This document shows, piece by piece, positions 7,932 to 15,639 of a DNA stretch of 19,788 nucleotides (its first letter is position 1; every line of letters starts with the position of its first letter). The translations under genes and the position numbers were made by a program. Under the pieces are notes generated by a model. It did no database searches. It saw nothing but the letters and a program-made list of their open reading frames with translations, and was not told where the DNA came from. Source of the stretch: UBA967 sp044375555 (GTDB lineage Bacteria; Verrucomicrobiota; Verrucomicrobiia; Chthoniobacterales; Terrimicrobiaceae); contig JBILML010000038.1 of assembly GCA_044375555.1 (NCBI GenBank), forward strand, positions 1 to 19,788, in the 5' to 3' direction.

Positions 7932-7961
7932 GTGGAGCGGGTGTCCAATCACCCGCTCCAC
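7932..7961 (+). terminator. Strong hairpin after the transporter gene
   Basis: GTGGAGCGGGTG and CACCCGCTCCAC form a perfect 12-base stem around the six-base loop TCCAAT. It is placed where the regulator-GH2-porter unit should end. No T-run follows the stem, so it is not a classic intrinsic terminator. It may instead be a dispersed hairpin repeat of the same class as 11498-11561, which can also block exonucleases or stop transcription. Confidence 0.5.
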
Positions 7962-8040
7962 ATCGGCCGTCATCTCATCGCCAAACGGTTTTTGCACGGG
8001 GGCTCCGGATTCTCCGTTGCTTTTCCCATCGGATAATAGT

Positions 8041-8057
8041 TCAAACGAGCTATACAC
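8041..8057 (+). promoter_or_regulatory. 17-base motif, site 3
   Basis: TCAAACGAGCTATACAC differs from site 1 at two of 17 positions. It lies 73 bases before the chosen start of the cassette A-like gene. TATACA could be a -10 element. A copy here, outside the sugar genes, argues either that the cassette gene shares the sugar regulator or that the motif is a general promoter or repeat element of this genome. Confidence 0.45.
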
Positions 8058-8129
8058 CCCCCCGCGAAGTTCGTGTAAATTAATACCCGTCTTTTGATTG
8101 ATGATACTCGAAATCCCCCCGGCACCCGC

Positions 8130-11100
8130 ATGAGCTATCCCCGCCGCCCCGCCCCACACTCCGCCTCCGGGAGCGCGCTGGTCCTCACCCTCCTCATCAC
8201 CGCGCTTCTCGCGACCATCGTCGTCTCCTTCCTCTCCACCTCCCGCGTCGAGATGATGGCCGCCCGCAATTTCTCCCGCCAAACCGCCGCCTCCGGACTT
8301 GCCGAACTCGCCACCCAGCAGGCCATGGCGCAGATTCAGCAGGGATTCAACACCACCGGAAATGGCACCGGAAATTTCACATCCGTCCTCACCACCCAGC
8401 CCGGAGCTATCACGAAGTATTTTTTCAGCAACGGAACACTGCAAACCAACAGCACGATCACCACAGAACTTTTCACCAGCGGCTCCGGCAATCTCACAAA
8501 CCTGAACAACCTTCAAAACCCCGGGAATTCAACGAGCAACGCCACCAGCAACCAGTGGACCATTACCGGCAATGTCTCTGAGCAGATCAATGTGCCGATG
8601 GAAAATATCACGAGCAACGGCACCATCGTCGGCCGCATTGCCTACTATGTCGATGACGAGGGCACGAAGCTCAACCTCAACGCAGCCACCGGCGACCGCA
8701 CGACTCTAAATGTCGGCAGTTCTCGTTCCCAGTCCCTGTCCTCTTTTGCAAACGAAACCCTTTCCGCTAATTTCACGGATATTATTGCCGGATGTTCCAC
8801 GGCCTCAGATTCCATAAAAACTTGGAATTACTTCTACCGCCCGGAACAGCTTGGCGCTGCCTTGGCCTTGACGAGTAATAACTCTACAACCGCCCCAGAC
8901 GCCATCACTGGTAATCTTTCCAAATTCAGTGCCGCGCCAGTTCAGGTTGACCCAGCGAAGATTGGAACCAACTCGACCTCACGCGACTACCACCTCAAAA
9001 AAACCCCTTGGGGCACTCCTCGGCTCTTTATTAATGATCAACCGCTAAACTCGACTGGGGTGAATGCCATCTATGAAGCGCTGAGCGGCAAGAATGCGAC
9101 GACTGGTAATCTCACAGCAGATCAGGGACTGCGAAACATCTACGGCACCACCTTTGCCGAGAAATACACGGACGCAGGCCTCAAGCAGATCGCGGCCAAT
9201 ATCCTCCAAGCCCGCCATGCCAATGTGCTGAATGATCCGACGAAGAGCTTCACCTACAATGGGTCGCTTTTGGGGGCGACAAATGCCGCGACGGACCTGG
9301 TGGCGGTGGCTCTTCGCGATAATAATGGGGATGGTGTGAATGAAACTCCCTGTTGCGGCAATATAACAGCGGCGATCCCCAAAGACTACCTCGGCAATGC
9401 TCCCTACCCGATATTAAATGAAATTGGCGTAACGGTAGCTTTTGGGTTCATTAAAGATGAAGGTGTCGACTATTTGATGCGATTATATTTAAGGCCTTTC
9501 GTCTCAGTTCTAAATCCTTGGGGAACCGATTTTACTGAAGCGGAAGTTGCTAAGTGGCGGATTGAGATGCAAATAGATTCTGTCAGGTATGAAGTGGAGC
9601 ATCAGACTGAAAACGGCACAGTGATTGGGCCATTCACATATGGACCAACTGGACACAAAAATAATGATGCATATGGGCATAGTCTTGAAGAGAGCAGGAG
9701 TAAGTCTAGCACGAGAAATTCGGGTAAGCAGGACCCTGAAATGTTTAATGATTCGTGGAATTTGGGAAGTGGGTTTGCTGGGTATTCTTTGAATGGAGGC
9801 GAAAGCACTTTTGGTAATAAGACTTTATACAACACCCTTTATGCGCCCTCATCTAAAAAGCCATTAGCAAAGGGTGGAGAATTGCAGTTTCCTTGTCCGC
9901 CCTTTCACAACTTAAACGGCGCGGCCACTGAAAGTGGGTTTGGAGTTCAATTTAGGGTGCCCCTTAGCGGAATAAAGAGTTTTCACATTGGCGCTGTATT
10001 AGTAAAGTTTGAATACATCCGCCTTGTGGCAAAGTCGGGCAATAACACCACAATACGCGATTGGATGCTTGCGCAAGATTTGGAAGTCGAAGGCTCGCTT
10101 CAGCCGATTACTCAAACAAACCGAGGAGCTGCCGATTGGCCAAAGGGATTCCCTGAGAATCTGAGTGATGCAAGTTTTGTGGCGCAGGCTAATACGTTGG
10201 AAAGAGTATGGGTTGCAAGAGCATTCACAAAGCCGCCCAAATACTCTATCAAACGCATTGGAGGGGCCTTAAGAACCGCAGCCAATCACCAGCCAAATAT
10301 GCTTGTGAGCAGTCGGAACTCGACGCAGGCATGGAGCGAGAGTGGAAATGCCACATGGGTAAGCTCCAACGCATCGGATGCTGTGTCCGCGAACTATACT
10401 TCCAACGCCACTAAAGATGCGGACACCTTCCCCTCCAAGACCAACGACAACGAAATCCCAGGCGATCCGACGAAGACAGACTCCGATCTCCGGTATGCAT
10501 TTGATCCCCGCGAGCACCACTTGGATTCCAACGATTGGCCGAAAATCGAATTCACGAACCCCGCAAACTCCACGGGCGTATTCACCTCACCCGCCGACCT
10601 CGGGAAAATTCAAACGAATATCCAGCATCGGAAGCTGCGATTCACCACCCAGCATCCGAAGGAGGTGGCTGGGGGCAGTGGTGGCCTTGGCAATGCGACT
10701 TATATTCCCGACTGGGCGATGCTGGATGTGATATCTTTTGGGAGCAACACCACCATCGTCCCTTTGCCTGCTCCTTTGAACCTAAATGGAAGATTCTATG
10801 TCCCATCCGGTAGCCCCCAACCCGCACCCCGAACTGCAGGCCTGGAATCCGCGCTCAAAGCAATCGATTCGGCTAACTCGTTAGGCAACTCCTTTAACGC
10901 GAATTTTACAGTTTCCACCAACAGGTCGCAATACATGGGAAGTAGTGGAAATGTGAGTAGCACGATCGCTGGCAATATAGGCAACCTCACTTGGTCTAGC
11001 GGAAACTTCACCACTGGCAACGCCACATGGGGAAAGGGAAATGCCACCAATGATGCTCCCGGCGGCACAAGCAGCCGAAGAAAAACGGCAAATTTTCCCG

Positions 11101-11417
11101 CCAACCAATTCGTCCTTCCATCGGAAGTCACCGAGATACGCGGCGTTTCTGATGTCGTCCGACTGGACAACTACACGGGAAATTCCACTCACATCAAAGC
11201 CAACGAGGGGCGCCTCAGTTCATTGTTTCCGGGTGCCACCACGCAGAGCCGGTTTTTCACGATCTATGCGTTTGCGCAGGCGCTCGATCGACAGGGGCAA
11301 CCCGACAGTGAGGCCGTCACCAAGACTTTGGTGGAAGTCGAAGAGCAAACGCCTGTCACGGTTCCGCCCACCTACAAGGTCAAAAAACTCTATACCCAGC
11401 CGATTTCCGTTCAGTAA
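8130..11417 (+). CDS. Verru_Chthon cassette protein A-like, PilX-type N-terminus
   Basis: This 1095-residue protein starts, from the ATG at 8130, with a short basic leader and one hydrophobic helix (about residues 12-36, GSALVLTLLITALLATIVV), then a long alpha-helical stretch with AARNFSRQTAASGLAELA. This is the look of PilX/PulK-like minor pseudopilins. The length and C-terminal blocks such as LPSEVTEIRGVSDVVRLDN and SRFFTIYAFAQALDRQGQ fit what I recall of Verru_Chthon cassette protein A (TIGR02600), a family of unknown function in Verrucomicrobia. A TTG start at 8094 would add 12 residues before the helix; the ATG is preferred. The protein has roughly 45 N-x-S/T sequons, mostly in the outer parts. 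Bases about 9400-10290 are much AT-richer than the flanks. Partner cassette genes B, C and D are not in this window. It probably sits in the envelope as part of a pilin-like assembly. Confidence 0.75.
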   Translation: MSYPRRPAPHSASGSALVLTLLITALLATIVVSFLSTSRVEMMAARNFSRQTAASGLAELATQQAMAQIQQGFNTTGNGTGNFTSVLTTQPGAITKYFFSNGTLQTNSTITTELFTSGSGNLTNLNNLQNPGNSTSNATSNQWTITGNVSEQINVPMENITSNGTIVGRIAYYVDDEGTKLNLNAATGDRTTLNVGSSRSQSLSSFANETLSANFTDIIAGCSTASDSIKTWNYFYRPEQLGAALALTSNNSTTAPDAITGNLSKFSAAPVQVDPAKIGTNSTSRDYHLKKTPWGTPRLFINDQPLNSTGVNAIYEALSGKNATTGNLTADQGLRNIYGTTFAEKYTDAGLKQIAANILQARHANVLNDPTKSFTYNGSLLGATNAATDLVAVALRDNNGDGVNETPCCGNITAAIPKDYLGNAPYPILNEIGVTVAFGFIKDEGVDYLMRLYLRPFVSVLNPWGTDFTEAEVAKWRIEMQIDSVRYEVEHQTENGTVIGPFTYGPTGHKNNDAYGHSLEESRSKSSTRNSGKQDPEMFNDSWNLGSGFAGYSLNGGESTFGNKTLYNTLYAPSSKKPLAKGGELQFPCPPFHNLNGAATESGFGVQFRVPLSGIKSFHIGAVLVKFEYIRLVAKSGNNTTIRDWMLAQDLEVEGSLQPITQTNRGAADWPKGFPENLSDASFVAQANTLERVWVARAFTKPPKYSIKRIGGALRTAANHQPNMLVSSRNSTQAWSESGNATWVSSNASDAVSANYTSNATKDADTFPSKTNDNEIPGDPTKTDSDLRYAFDPREHHLDSNDWPKIEFTNPANSTGVFTSPADLGKIQTNIQHRKLRFTTQHPKEVAGGSGGLGNATYIPDWAMLDVISFGSNTTIVPLPAPLNLNGRFYVPSGSPQPAPRTAGLESALKAIDSANSLGNSFNANFTVSTNRSQYMGSSGNVSSTIAGNIGNLTWSSGNFTTGNATWGKGNATNDAPGGTSSRRKTANFPANQFVLPSEVTEIRGVSDVVRLDNYTGNSTHIKANEGRLSSLFPGATTQSRFFTIYAFAQALDRQGQPDSEAVTKTLVEVEEQTPVTVPPTYKVKKLYTQPISVQ
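9400..10290 (+). other. AT-rich segment inside the cassette A-like gene
   Basis: Hand counts of three 60-base lines (9481, 9661, 9781) give 37-40% G+C, against 73% at 8161 and 57% at 11101 in the same gene. Codons such as TTA, ATA and AGG, rare in the flanks, are common here, and the reading frame stays open. It encodes about residues 424-720 of the protein. The edges are approximate. The likely explanation is exchange of the central domain by recombination. Confidence 0.7.
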
Positions 11418-11497
11418 TTGCAAAGACAAGCCGTTAGAAAATGAAACTCCAATCGCACCTCGTATCAATGTCCATCTATTGCTCTGGCAATCAGCAT

Positions 11498-11561
11498 GTA
11501 GGGCAGGCGTCCCGCCTGCCGTTGAAAGAAATCTTCTCGCAGGCGTCTCGCCTGCGCTACA
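11498..11561. repeat. Double-hairpin repeat unit upstream of the Sel1 gene
   Basis: GGCAGGCG-TCC-CGCCTGCC (11502-11520) and GCAGGCG-TCT-CGCCTGC (11539-11555) are two hairpins whose outer flanks TGTAG and CTACA also pair, making a symmetric 64-base unit. Such CAGGCG units are, to my knowledge, a common dispersed intergenic repeat in Verrucomicrobia, and they often get translated by mistake into GQASRL-type peptides. This is exactly what an upstream ATG at 11441 would produce. Confidence 0.75.
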
Positions 11562-11566
11562 AGTCA

Positions 11567-12472
11567 ATGGCCAAACATCGCTTGTGCGGTGTCATCATAT
11601 CACTGGCCTTGGCAGTCGCCACGGCGATCTCCGCGCTTGCTGCCGACGCGAAAATCGATCTGGAGGCGCTCACTAAAAAGGCTCAAGAAGGAGATCGTCA
11701 GGCCCAGTATGACTTGGGTATGGTTTACTATTCAGGGAAAGACGAAATGCCTAGAAATATGGAGCTTGGAGCAGAATGGTTCCTCAAATCAGCCCAGCAA
11801 GGGCATACGGAGGCACAATTCGCCATCGGGCGGTGCTACTTTTATGGCCGTGGAGTGCCCAGAGATAAAGTCCTTGGTGTAGAGTGGTATCGTCAAGCCG
11901 CGCTGAAGGATCACATCCAAGCAACTTATGTCCTCGGCGATTGCTACTTTCTTGGCGAAGGGGTGGAGCGGGATCATACCAAATCCCTTGAATGGTTTTC
12001 CAAATCTGCTGCTCTCGGAGGGCAAGGGGCCCAGTTCCGAGTCGCACGGCTTTTTGAAGATGGGGATCCCTCAGTCCGCGATCCACTCCAAGCTTTGGAG
12101 GAATACAAGAAGTCCGCGAATGGCGGTAACGCTCACGCCGAATACCTTGTGGGAACATTTTACGAACAGGGCAAGGGAGTGCCTCAGGACATAGCCAGAG
12201 CCATCCAAAGCTTTAAAATTGCTGCCCCCAAGTCGGAGGATGCCCGCGCCAGGCTGGCTTACTTTTACGGGCAAGGCAAAGGGGTAGAAAAGGATCCTAT
12301 GGAGGCCTATAAGTGGCTGGAAACGGCAAAAATGAGCGCCAGCGGCGATCCGGCGCTCAAGCAACTCAAGTCCGAGTTGGAAGCGACGCTTACCCCCGAA
12401 CAACGCAAAGCCGCCACCGCAAAAATCGAAGCCTACCTCAAACAACACAATATCCAGCAGGATGAAGAATGA
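11567..12472 (+). CDS. Secreted Sel1-repeat (TPR-like) protein
   Basis: This 301-residue protein has a signal peptide (about 1-26, ending SALAA) followed by six Sel1-like repeats of about 36 residues between about 33 and 255. Each has the A-x-x-x-LG-x-x-Y/F-x-x-G core, for example AQFAIGRCYFYGRGVPRD, ATYVLGDCYFLGEGVERD and AEYLVGTFYEQGKGVPQD. The fourth repeat is looser. The C-terminus is a charged helix (about 262-292). Sel1 repeats form a curved helical scaffold for protein-protein contacts, here in the periplasm. An in-frame ATG at 11441 exists but would put a DNA hairpin repeat into the protein and bury the signal peptide, so the ATG at 11567 is chosen. Its partner is unknown; the cassette A-like gene is the nearest candidate, with about 150 bases between them. 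Confidence 0.88.
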   Translation: MAKHRLCGVIISLALAVATAISALAADAKIDLEALTKKAQEGDRQAQYDLGMVYYSGKDEMPRNMELGAEWFLKSAQQGHTEAQFAIGRCYFYGRGVPRDKVLGVEWYRQAALKDHIQATYVLGDCYFLGEGVERDHTKSLEWFSKSAALGGQGAQFRVARLFEDGDPSVRDPLQALEEYKKSANGGNAHAEYLVGTFYEQGKGVPQDIARAIQSFKIAAPKSEDARARLAYFYGQGKGVEKDPMEAYKWLETAKMSASGDPALKQLKSELEATLTPEQRKAATAKIEAYLKQHNIQQDEE

Positions 12473-12775
12473 ATTCCCGTCTCACTCAATGGACGAAAAA
12501 AGAAAAAATGAGGTTTACAGTCGCTCCGACTTGTTTCCTGCGCTGTGCCATCTAGAACTTTCAAGTATCTGTATTCTGCGCTCGCCTGACACGGGGCTCG
12601 ACGGGTAGCGACAAAAATCTCGAGGCAGGACAAAATATGAGCACTTTTTCTCACGCGATGAGAAGACGGATTCTTCAGGACATGGGATAGATTTCTAATT
12701 CGAATTTTGTCCTTCCATAACGGCATCCCAAAAATAAAGATCCTCGACCATTCCCGTTTCCATCCACCCCAATCC
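12473..12775. other. Gene-free gap before the sulfatase operon
   Basis: This 303-base stretch has no convincing gene or strong hairpin. Near its 3' end is the 10-base palindrome AATTCGAATT (12697-12706), followed by the C-rich, G-poor leader of the sulfatase. A promoter for the sulfatase-xylA-xylB unit should lie here, since the genes upstream are unrelated, but I cannot point to a clear -35/-10 pair. No copy of the 17-base motif was seen in it. Confidence 0.5.
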
Positions 12776-14329
12776 ATGATGACAAAACCTGCCGCGCTTC
12801 TCCTCGCCGTCGTCAGCATCCTTTCCTTCGGGCCTGCGGGAATCGCGGCCGACTCCCCCAAACCTGCCCAACCGAACATCCTTTTCATCCTCACCGATGA
12901 TCAGGGCTACGGCGACTGGAGCATCAACGGCCACCCGCTGCTGAAGACTCCGCATGTCGACAAACTCGCCTCCGAGAGTGTGCGCCTCGAGAATTTCTAT
13001 GTGAGCCCCTCGTGCTCACCCACGCGCGCGGCGTTGCTCACCGGCATGCATGAATTCCGCAGCGGGGTGACCCATACTCAAGTGCCCCGCGAGGAACTCT
13101 GGAAAGGCGCCACCACGCTCCAGGATTTGCTGGCCACGGCGGGATACCGCAACGGATGGATCGGAAAATGGCACCTCAGCAATAAAAAGGGCTTCAATCC
13201 TCACGAACGCGGTTTCGAGTGGTGCTCCACCAATGAAGGAGGGCCGAGGGAGCACTTCGATCCCGTCATGGTGCGCAACGGAAAGAAGGAGAAAGTCCCG
13301 GGCTACCGCGAGGACATTTATTTCAACGACGCGATGGATTTCATCTCGGAGACAAAAGACAAACCCTGGTTCCTCGGCCTCTCGACCTACTCGCCGCACG
13401 ATCCCCTCGATGCGCCCGAGAAATTCGTCGCGCCCTTTCGCGGGAAGGTCACCGACGAGGAGGCCAAGTATCTCGGGATGGTCGCCAACCTCGACTACAA
13501 CATCGGCCGCCTCATGGCGTTTCTCAAAAAGAAGAAACTCGATGAAAACACCATCGTCATCCTGATGTCCGACAACGGCCAGACCTGGGGCCTCGATGTC
13601 TACAACGCCAACATGCGCGGCTGCAAAGCCACCGCTTGGCAGGGTGGGTCCCGCACCTTTTCCTTTTGGCGTTGGACCGGCCACTGGCCGCCCCATCAGG
13701 TGGACAACCTCACTGCCCATCTTGATTTCCTGCCGACGCTTTGCGCCGCAGCCGGCGCGAAAATTCCCGAGAAACTCCAGCCCCAGCTCGAAGGCTTCAG
13801 CCTCCTGCCCGTCCTCGAAGCCAAAGGCCCGATCGCCTGGCATGACGACCGCATTCTTTACCACCATGTCGCCCGTTGGCCCGGAGGCATGGCGGCCGAC
13901 CACAAGTATGCGATGGCCGGAGTCCGGCAGGGCAATTACCTCCTCGTGAGCAGCCGTCCCTGTGACAATCCCAAATGCAATCTGGAAACCCACGGCGACC
14001 AATGTGAAACCCTCCGGGGCGTGGAAGCAGGAAAGAAGTCGGCGGTTTATACCAAGGAAAATGCCGAATACCACTGGGGCGTCACCCCTCCCGGCCACTG
14101 GGCGCTCTTCGATGTGAAGAAGGACCCCGGCTGCCAAAACGACCTCGCGAAATCCTCCCCCAAGCGCGCCAAGAAAATGGCGTCGGCCTATGATGCTTGG
14201 TGGGATGAAATTTATCCCGTCATGGTCAAGCGCGGTGGCGATCGCGAGATCGTCTGGAGTAACTATTTCACCAAAAAAACGCCTACCCAGGCCCCTTCCA
14301 ACAACCAACCCAAACAAAACAAACCATGA
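12776..14329 (+). CDS. Secreted sulfatase (type I, formylglycine-dependent)
   Basis: This 517-residue protein belongs to the alkaline phosphatase-like sulfatase family (S1). A signal peptide covers about residues 1-25 (LLLAVVSILSFGPAGIAA). NILFILTDDQGYGD carries the metal-binding Asp pair (about 41-42). SPSCSPTRAALLTG carries the maturation motif C-x-P-x-R with Cys80, which must be turned into formylglycine by an enzyme not in this window. GKWHLS and ILMSDNGQ are further family blocks. It would remove sulfate esters from a glycan outside the cytoplasm. A TTG at 12707 would add 23 residues ahead of the signal peptide and is rejected. The stop overlaps the xylA start as ATGA. The last 15 or so residues (PTQAPSNNQPKQNKP) are low-complexity and their codons form the C/A-rich xylA leader. 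The sugar it desulfates is unknown. Confidence 0.92.
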   Translation: MMTKPAALLLAVVSILSFGPAGIAADSPKPAQPNILFILTDDQGYGDWSINGHPLLKTPHVDKLASESVRLENFYVSPSCSPTRAALLTGMHEFRSGVTHTQVPREELWKGATTLQDLLATAGYRNGWIGKWHLSNKKGFNPHERGFEWCSTNEGGPREHFDPVMVRNGKKEKVPGYREDIYFNDAMDFISETKDKPWFLGLSTYSPHDPLDAPEKFVAPFRGKVTDEEAKYLGMVANLDYNIGRLMAFLKKKKLDENTIVILMSDNGQTWGLDVYNANMRGCKATAWQGGSRTFSFWRWTGHWPPHQVDNLTAHLDFLPTLCAAAGAKIPEKLQPQLEGFSLLPVLEAKGPIAWHDDRILYHHVARWPGGMAADHKYAMAGVRQGNYLLVSSRPCDNPKCNLETHGDQCETLRGVEAGKKSAVYTKENAEYHWGVTPPGHWALFDVKKDPGCQNDLAKSSPKRAKKMASAYDAWWDEIYPVMVKRGGDREIVWSNYFTKKTPTQAPSNNQPKQNKP

Positions 14330-15639
14330 GCAACCAATACTTCCCCGGAGTTCCAAAAATCAAATTCGAGGGACCCAAATCCAAAAATCCACTCGCCTTC
14401 AAACACTACAATCCTGATGAGTTGGTCGAAGGCAAATCCATGCGCGAGCACCTGCGCTTCGCCGCGGCCTACTGGCATGTGATGCGCAACCCGCTCGCCG
14501 ATCCTTTCGGCGGTGGCACGGCGCTTATGCCGTGGGATGACGGTTCGAACACCGTCGCCAATGCGCAAAAGCGCGTGCGCGTCTTCTTTGAATTCCTCGA
14601 AAAAATCGACATCGACTACTACTGCTTCCACGACCGCGATGTGGCCCCCGAGTGCGACACACTCGCCGAGTCCCACGCTGCGCTGGACGCCGTCGCAGGA
14701 ACCCTCGCCGAGGAACAACAGCGCACCGGCAAGAAGCTCCTCTGGGGCACCGCCTGCCTCTTCATTCATCCGCGCTACGCCCAAGGCGGCGCGACCTCGC
14801 CAAGCCTGCCCGTTTACGCCTACGCCGCCGCGCAGGTCAAAAAAGCCATCTCGGTGACGAAGGAACTCGGCGGTGGCGGCTATGTCTTCTGGGGTGGCCG
14901 CGAAGGCTACTCCTCGCTCTGGAACACCGACATGAAGCACGAACTCGACCAGCTCGCGGCCTTCTTCCACATGGCCGTCGCCTGGAAAAAAGAGATCGGA
15001 TTTGATGGCCCATTCTGGATCGAGCCAAAACCCCGCGAGCCCTCCACGCATCAATACGACTCGGACTCCGCCGCCTGCCTGAACTTCCTGCGCGAATACG
15101 GCCTGCTCGGTGAATTCGAACTCAACATCGAAACCAACCACGCCACCCTCGCCGGCCACACGATGCGTCACGAACTCACCGTCGCCGCGAACGCCGGCAA
15201 GCTCGGTTCGATCGATGCCAACCGTGGCGATGAACTCATCGGCTGGGACACTGACCAGTTCCCGACCAATCTCTACCTCGCCACCGAGGTCATGCTGGTC
15301 GTGCTCGGGATGGGTGGACTCACCAAAGGCGGCCTCAATTTCGACGCCAAGCGCCGCCGCGAATCGCACGATCCGATCGATCTCTTCCACGCCCACATCG
15401 GCGGCATGGACACCTTCGCCCGCGGTCTCAAAGCCGCCGCCGCGATGCGTGCGGATGGCCGCATCGAGGAATTTGTGAAGAACCGCTACTCGAGCTGGGA
15501 TTCCGACCTCGGCAAAAAGGTCCTCGCCGGCAAGGCGAGCCTCGCCGAACTCGAAAAAGTCGCCCTCGCCCAGCCCGCGCCCACCCTCGCCAGCGGCGGC
15601 CAGGAATACCTCGAAAACATCGTCAACGAACTCCTGTGA
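14326..15639 (+). CDS. xylA: Xylose isomerase
   Basis: This 437-residue enzyme converts D-xylose to D-xylulose in the cytoplasm, using two divalent metals. Length and motifs fit the class II (E. coli-like) isomerases: His102 and Asp105 in FHDRDVAPE, YVFWGGREGY (186-195), the metal ligand Glu233 in WIEPKPREPSTHQYD, Glu269 and His272 in NIETNHATLAGHT, Asp297 in GSIDANRGD, Asp308 and Asp310 in GWDTDQFP, and Asp340 in GGLNFDAK. All active-site positions I can check are present, so it should be active. Its start overlaps the sulfatase stop (ATGA) and its stop overlaps the xylB start (GTGA), so the three genes form one translationally coupled unit. Confidence 0.97.
   Translation: MSNQYFPGVPKIKFEGPKSKNPLAFKHYNPDELVEGKSMREHLRFAAAYWHVMRNPLADPFGGGTALMPWDDGSNTVANAQKRVRVFFEFLEKIDIDYYCFHDRDVAPECDTLAESHAALDAVAGTLAEEQQRTGKKLLWGTACLFIHPRYAQGGATSPSLPVYAYAAAQVKKAISVTKELGGGGYVFWGGREGYSSLWNTDMKHELDQLAAFFHMAVAWKKEIGFDGPFWIEPKPREPSTHQYDSDSAACLNFLREYGLLGEFELNIETNHATLAGHTMRHELTVAANAGKLGSIDANRGDELIGWDTDQFPTNLYLATEVMLVVLGMGGLTKGGLNFDAKRRRESHDPIDLFHAHIGGMDTFARGLKAAAAMRADGRIEEFVKNRYSSWDSDLGKKVLAGKASLAELEKVALAQPAPTLASGGQEYLENIVNELL

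Noticed and set aside
8094..8129. TTG start 12 codons upstream of the cassette A-like ATG
   Set aside because: It would lengthen the leader before the pilin-like helix without benefit, and ATG at 8130 gives a typical short basic leader. It is not excluded.
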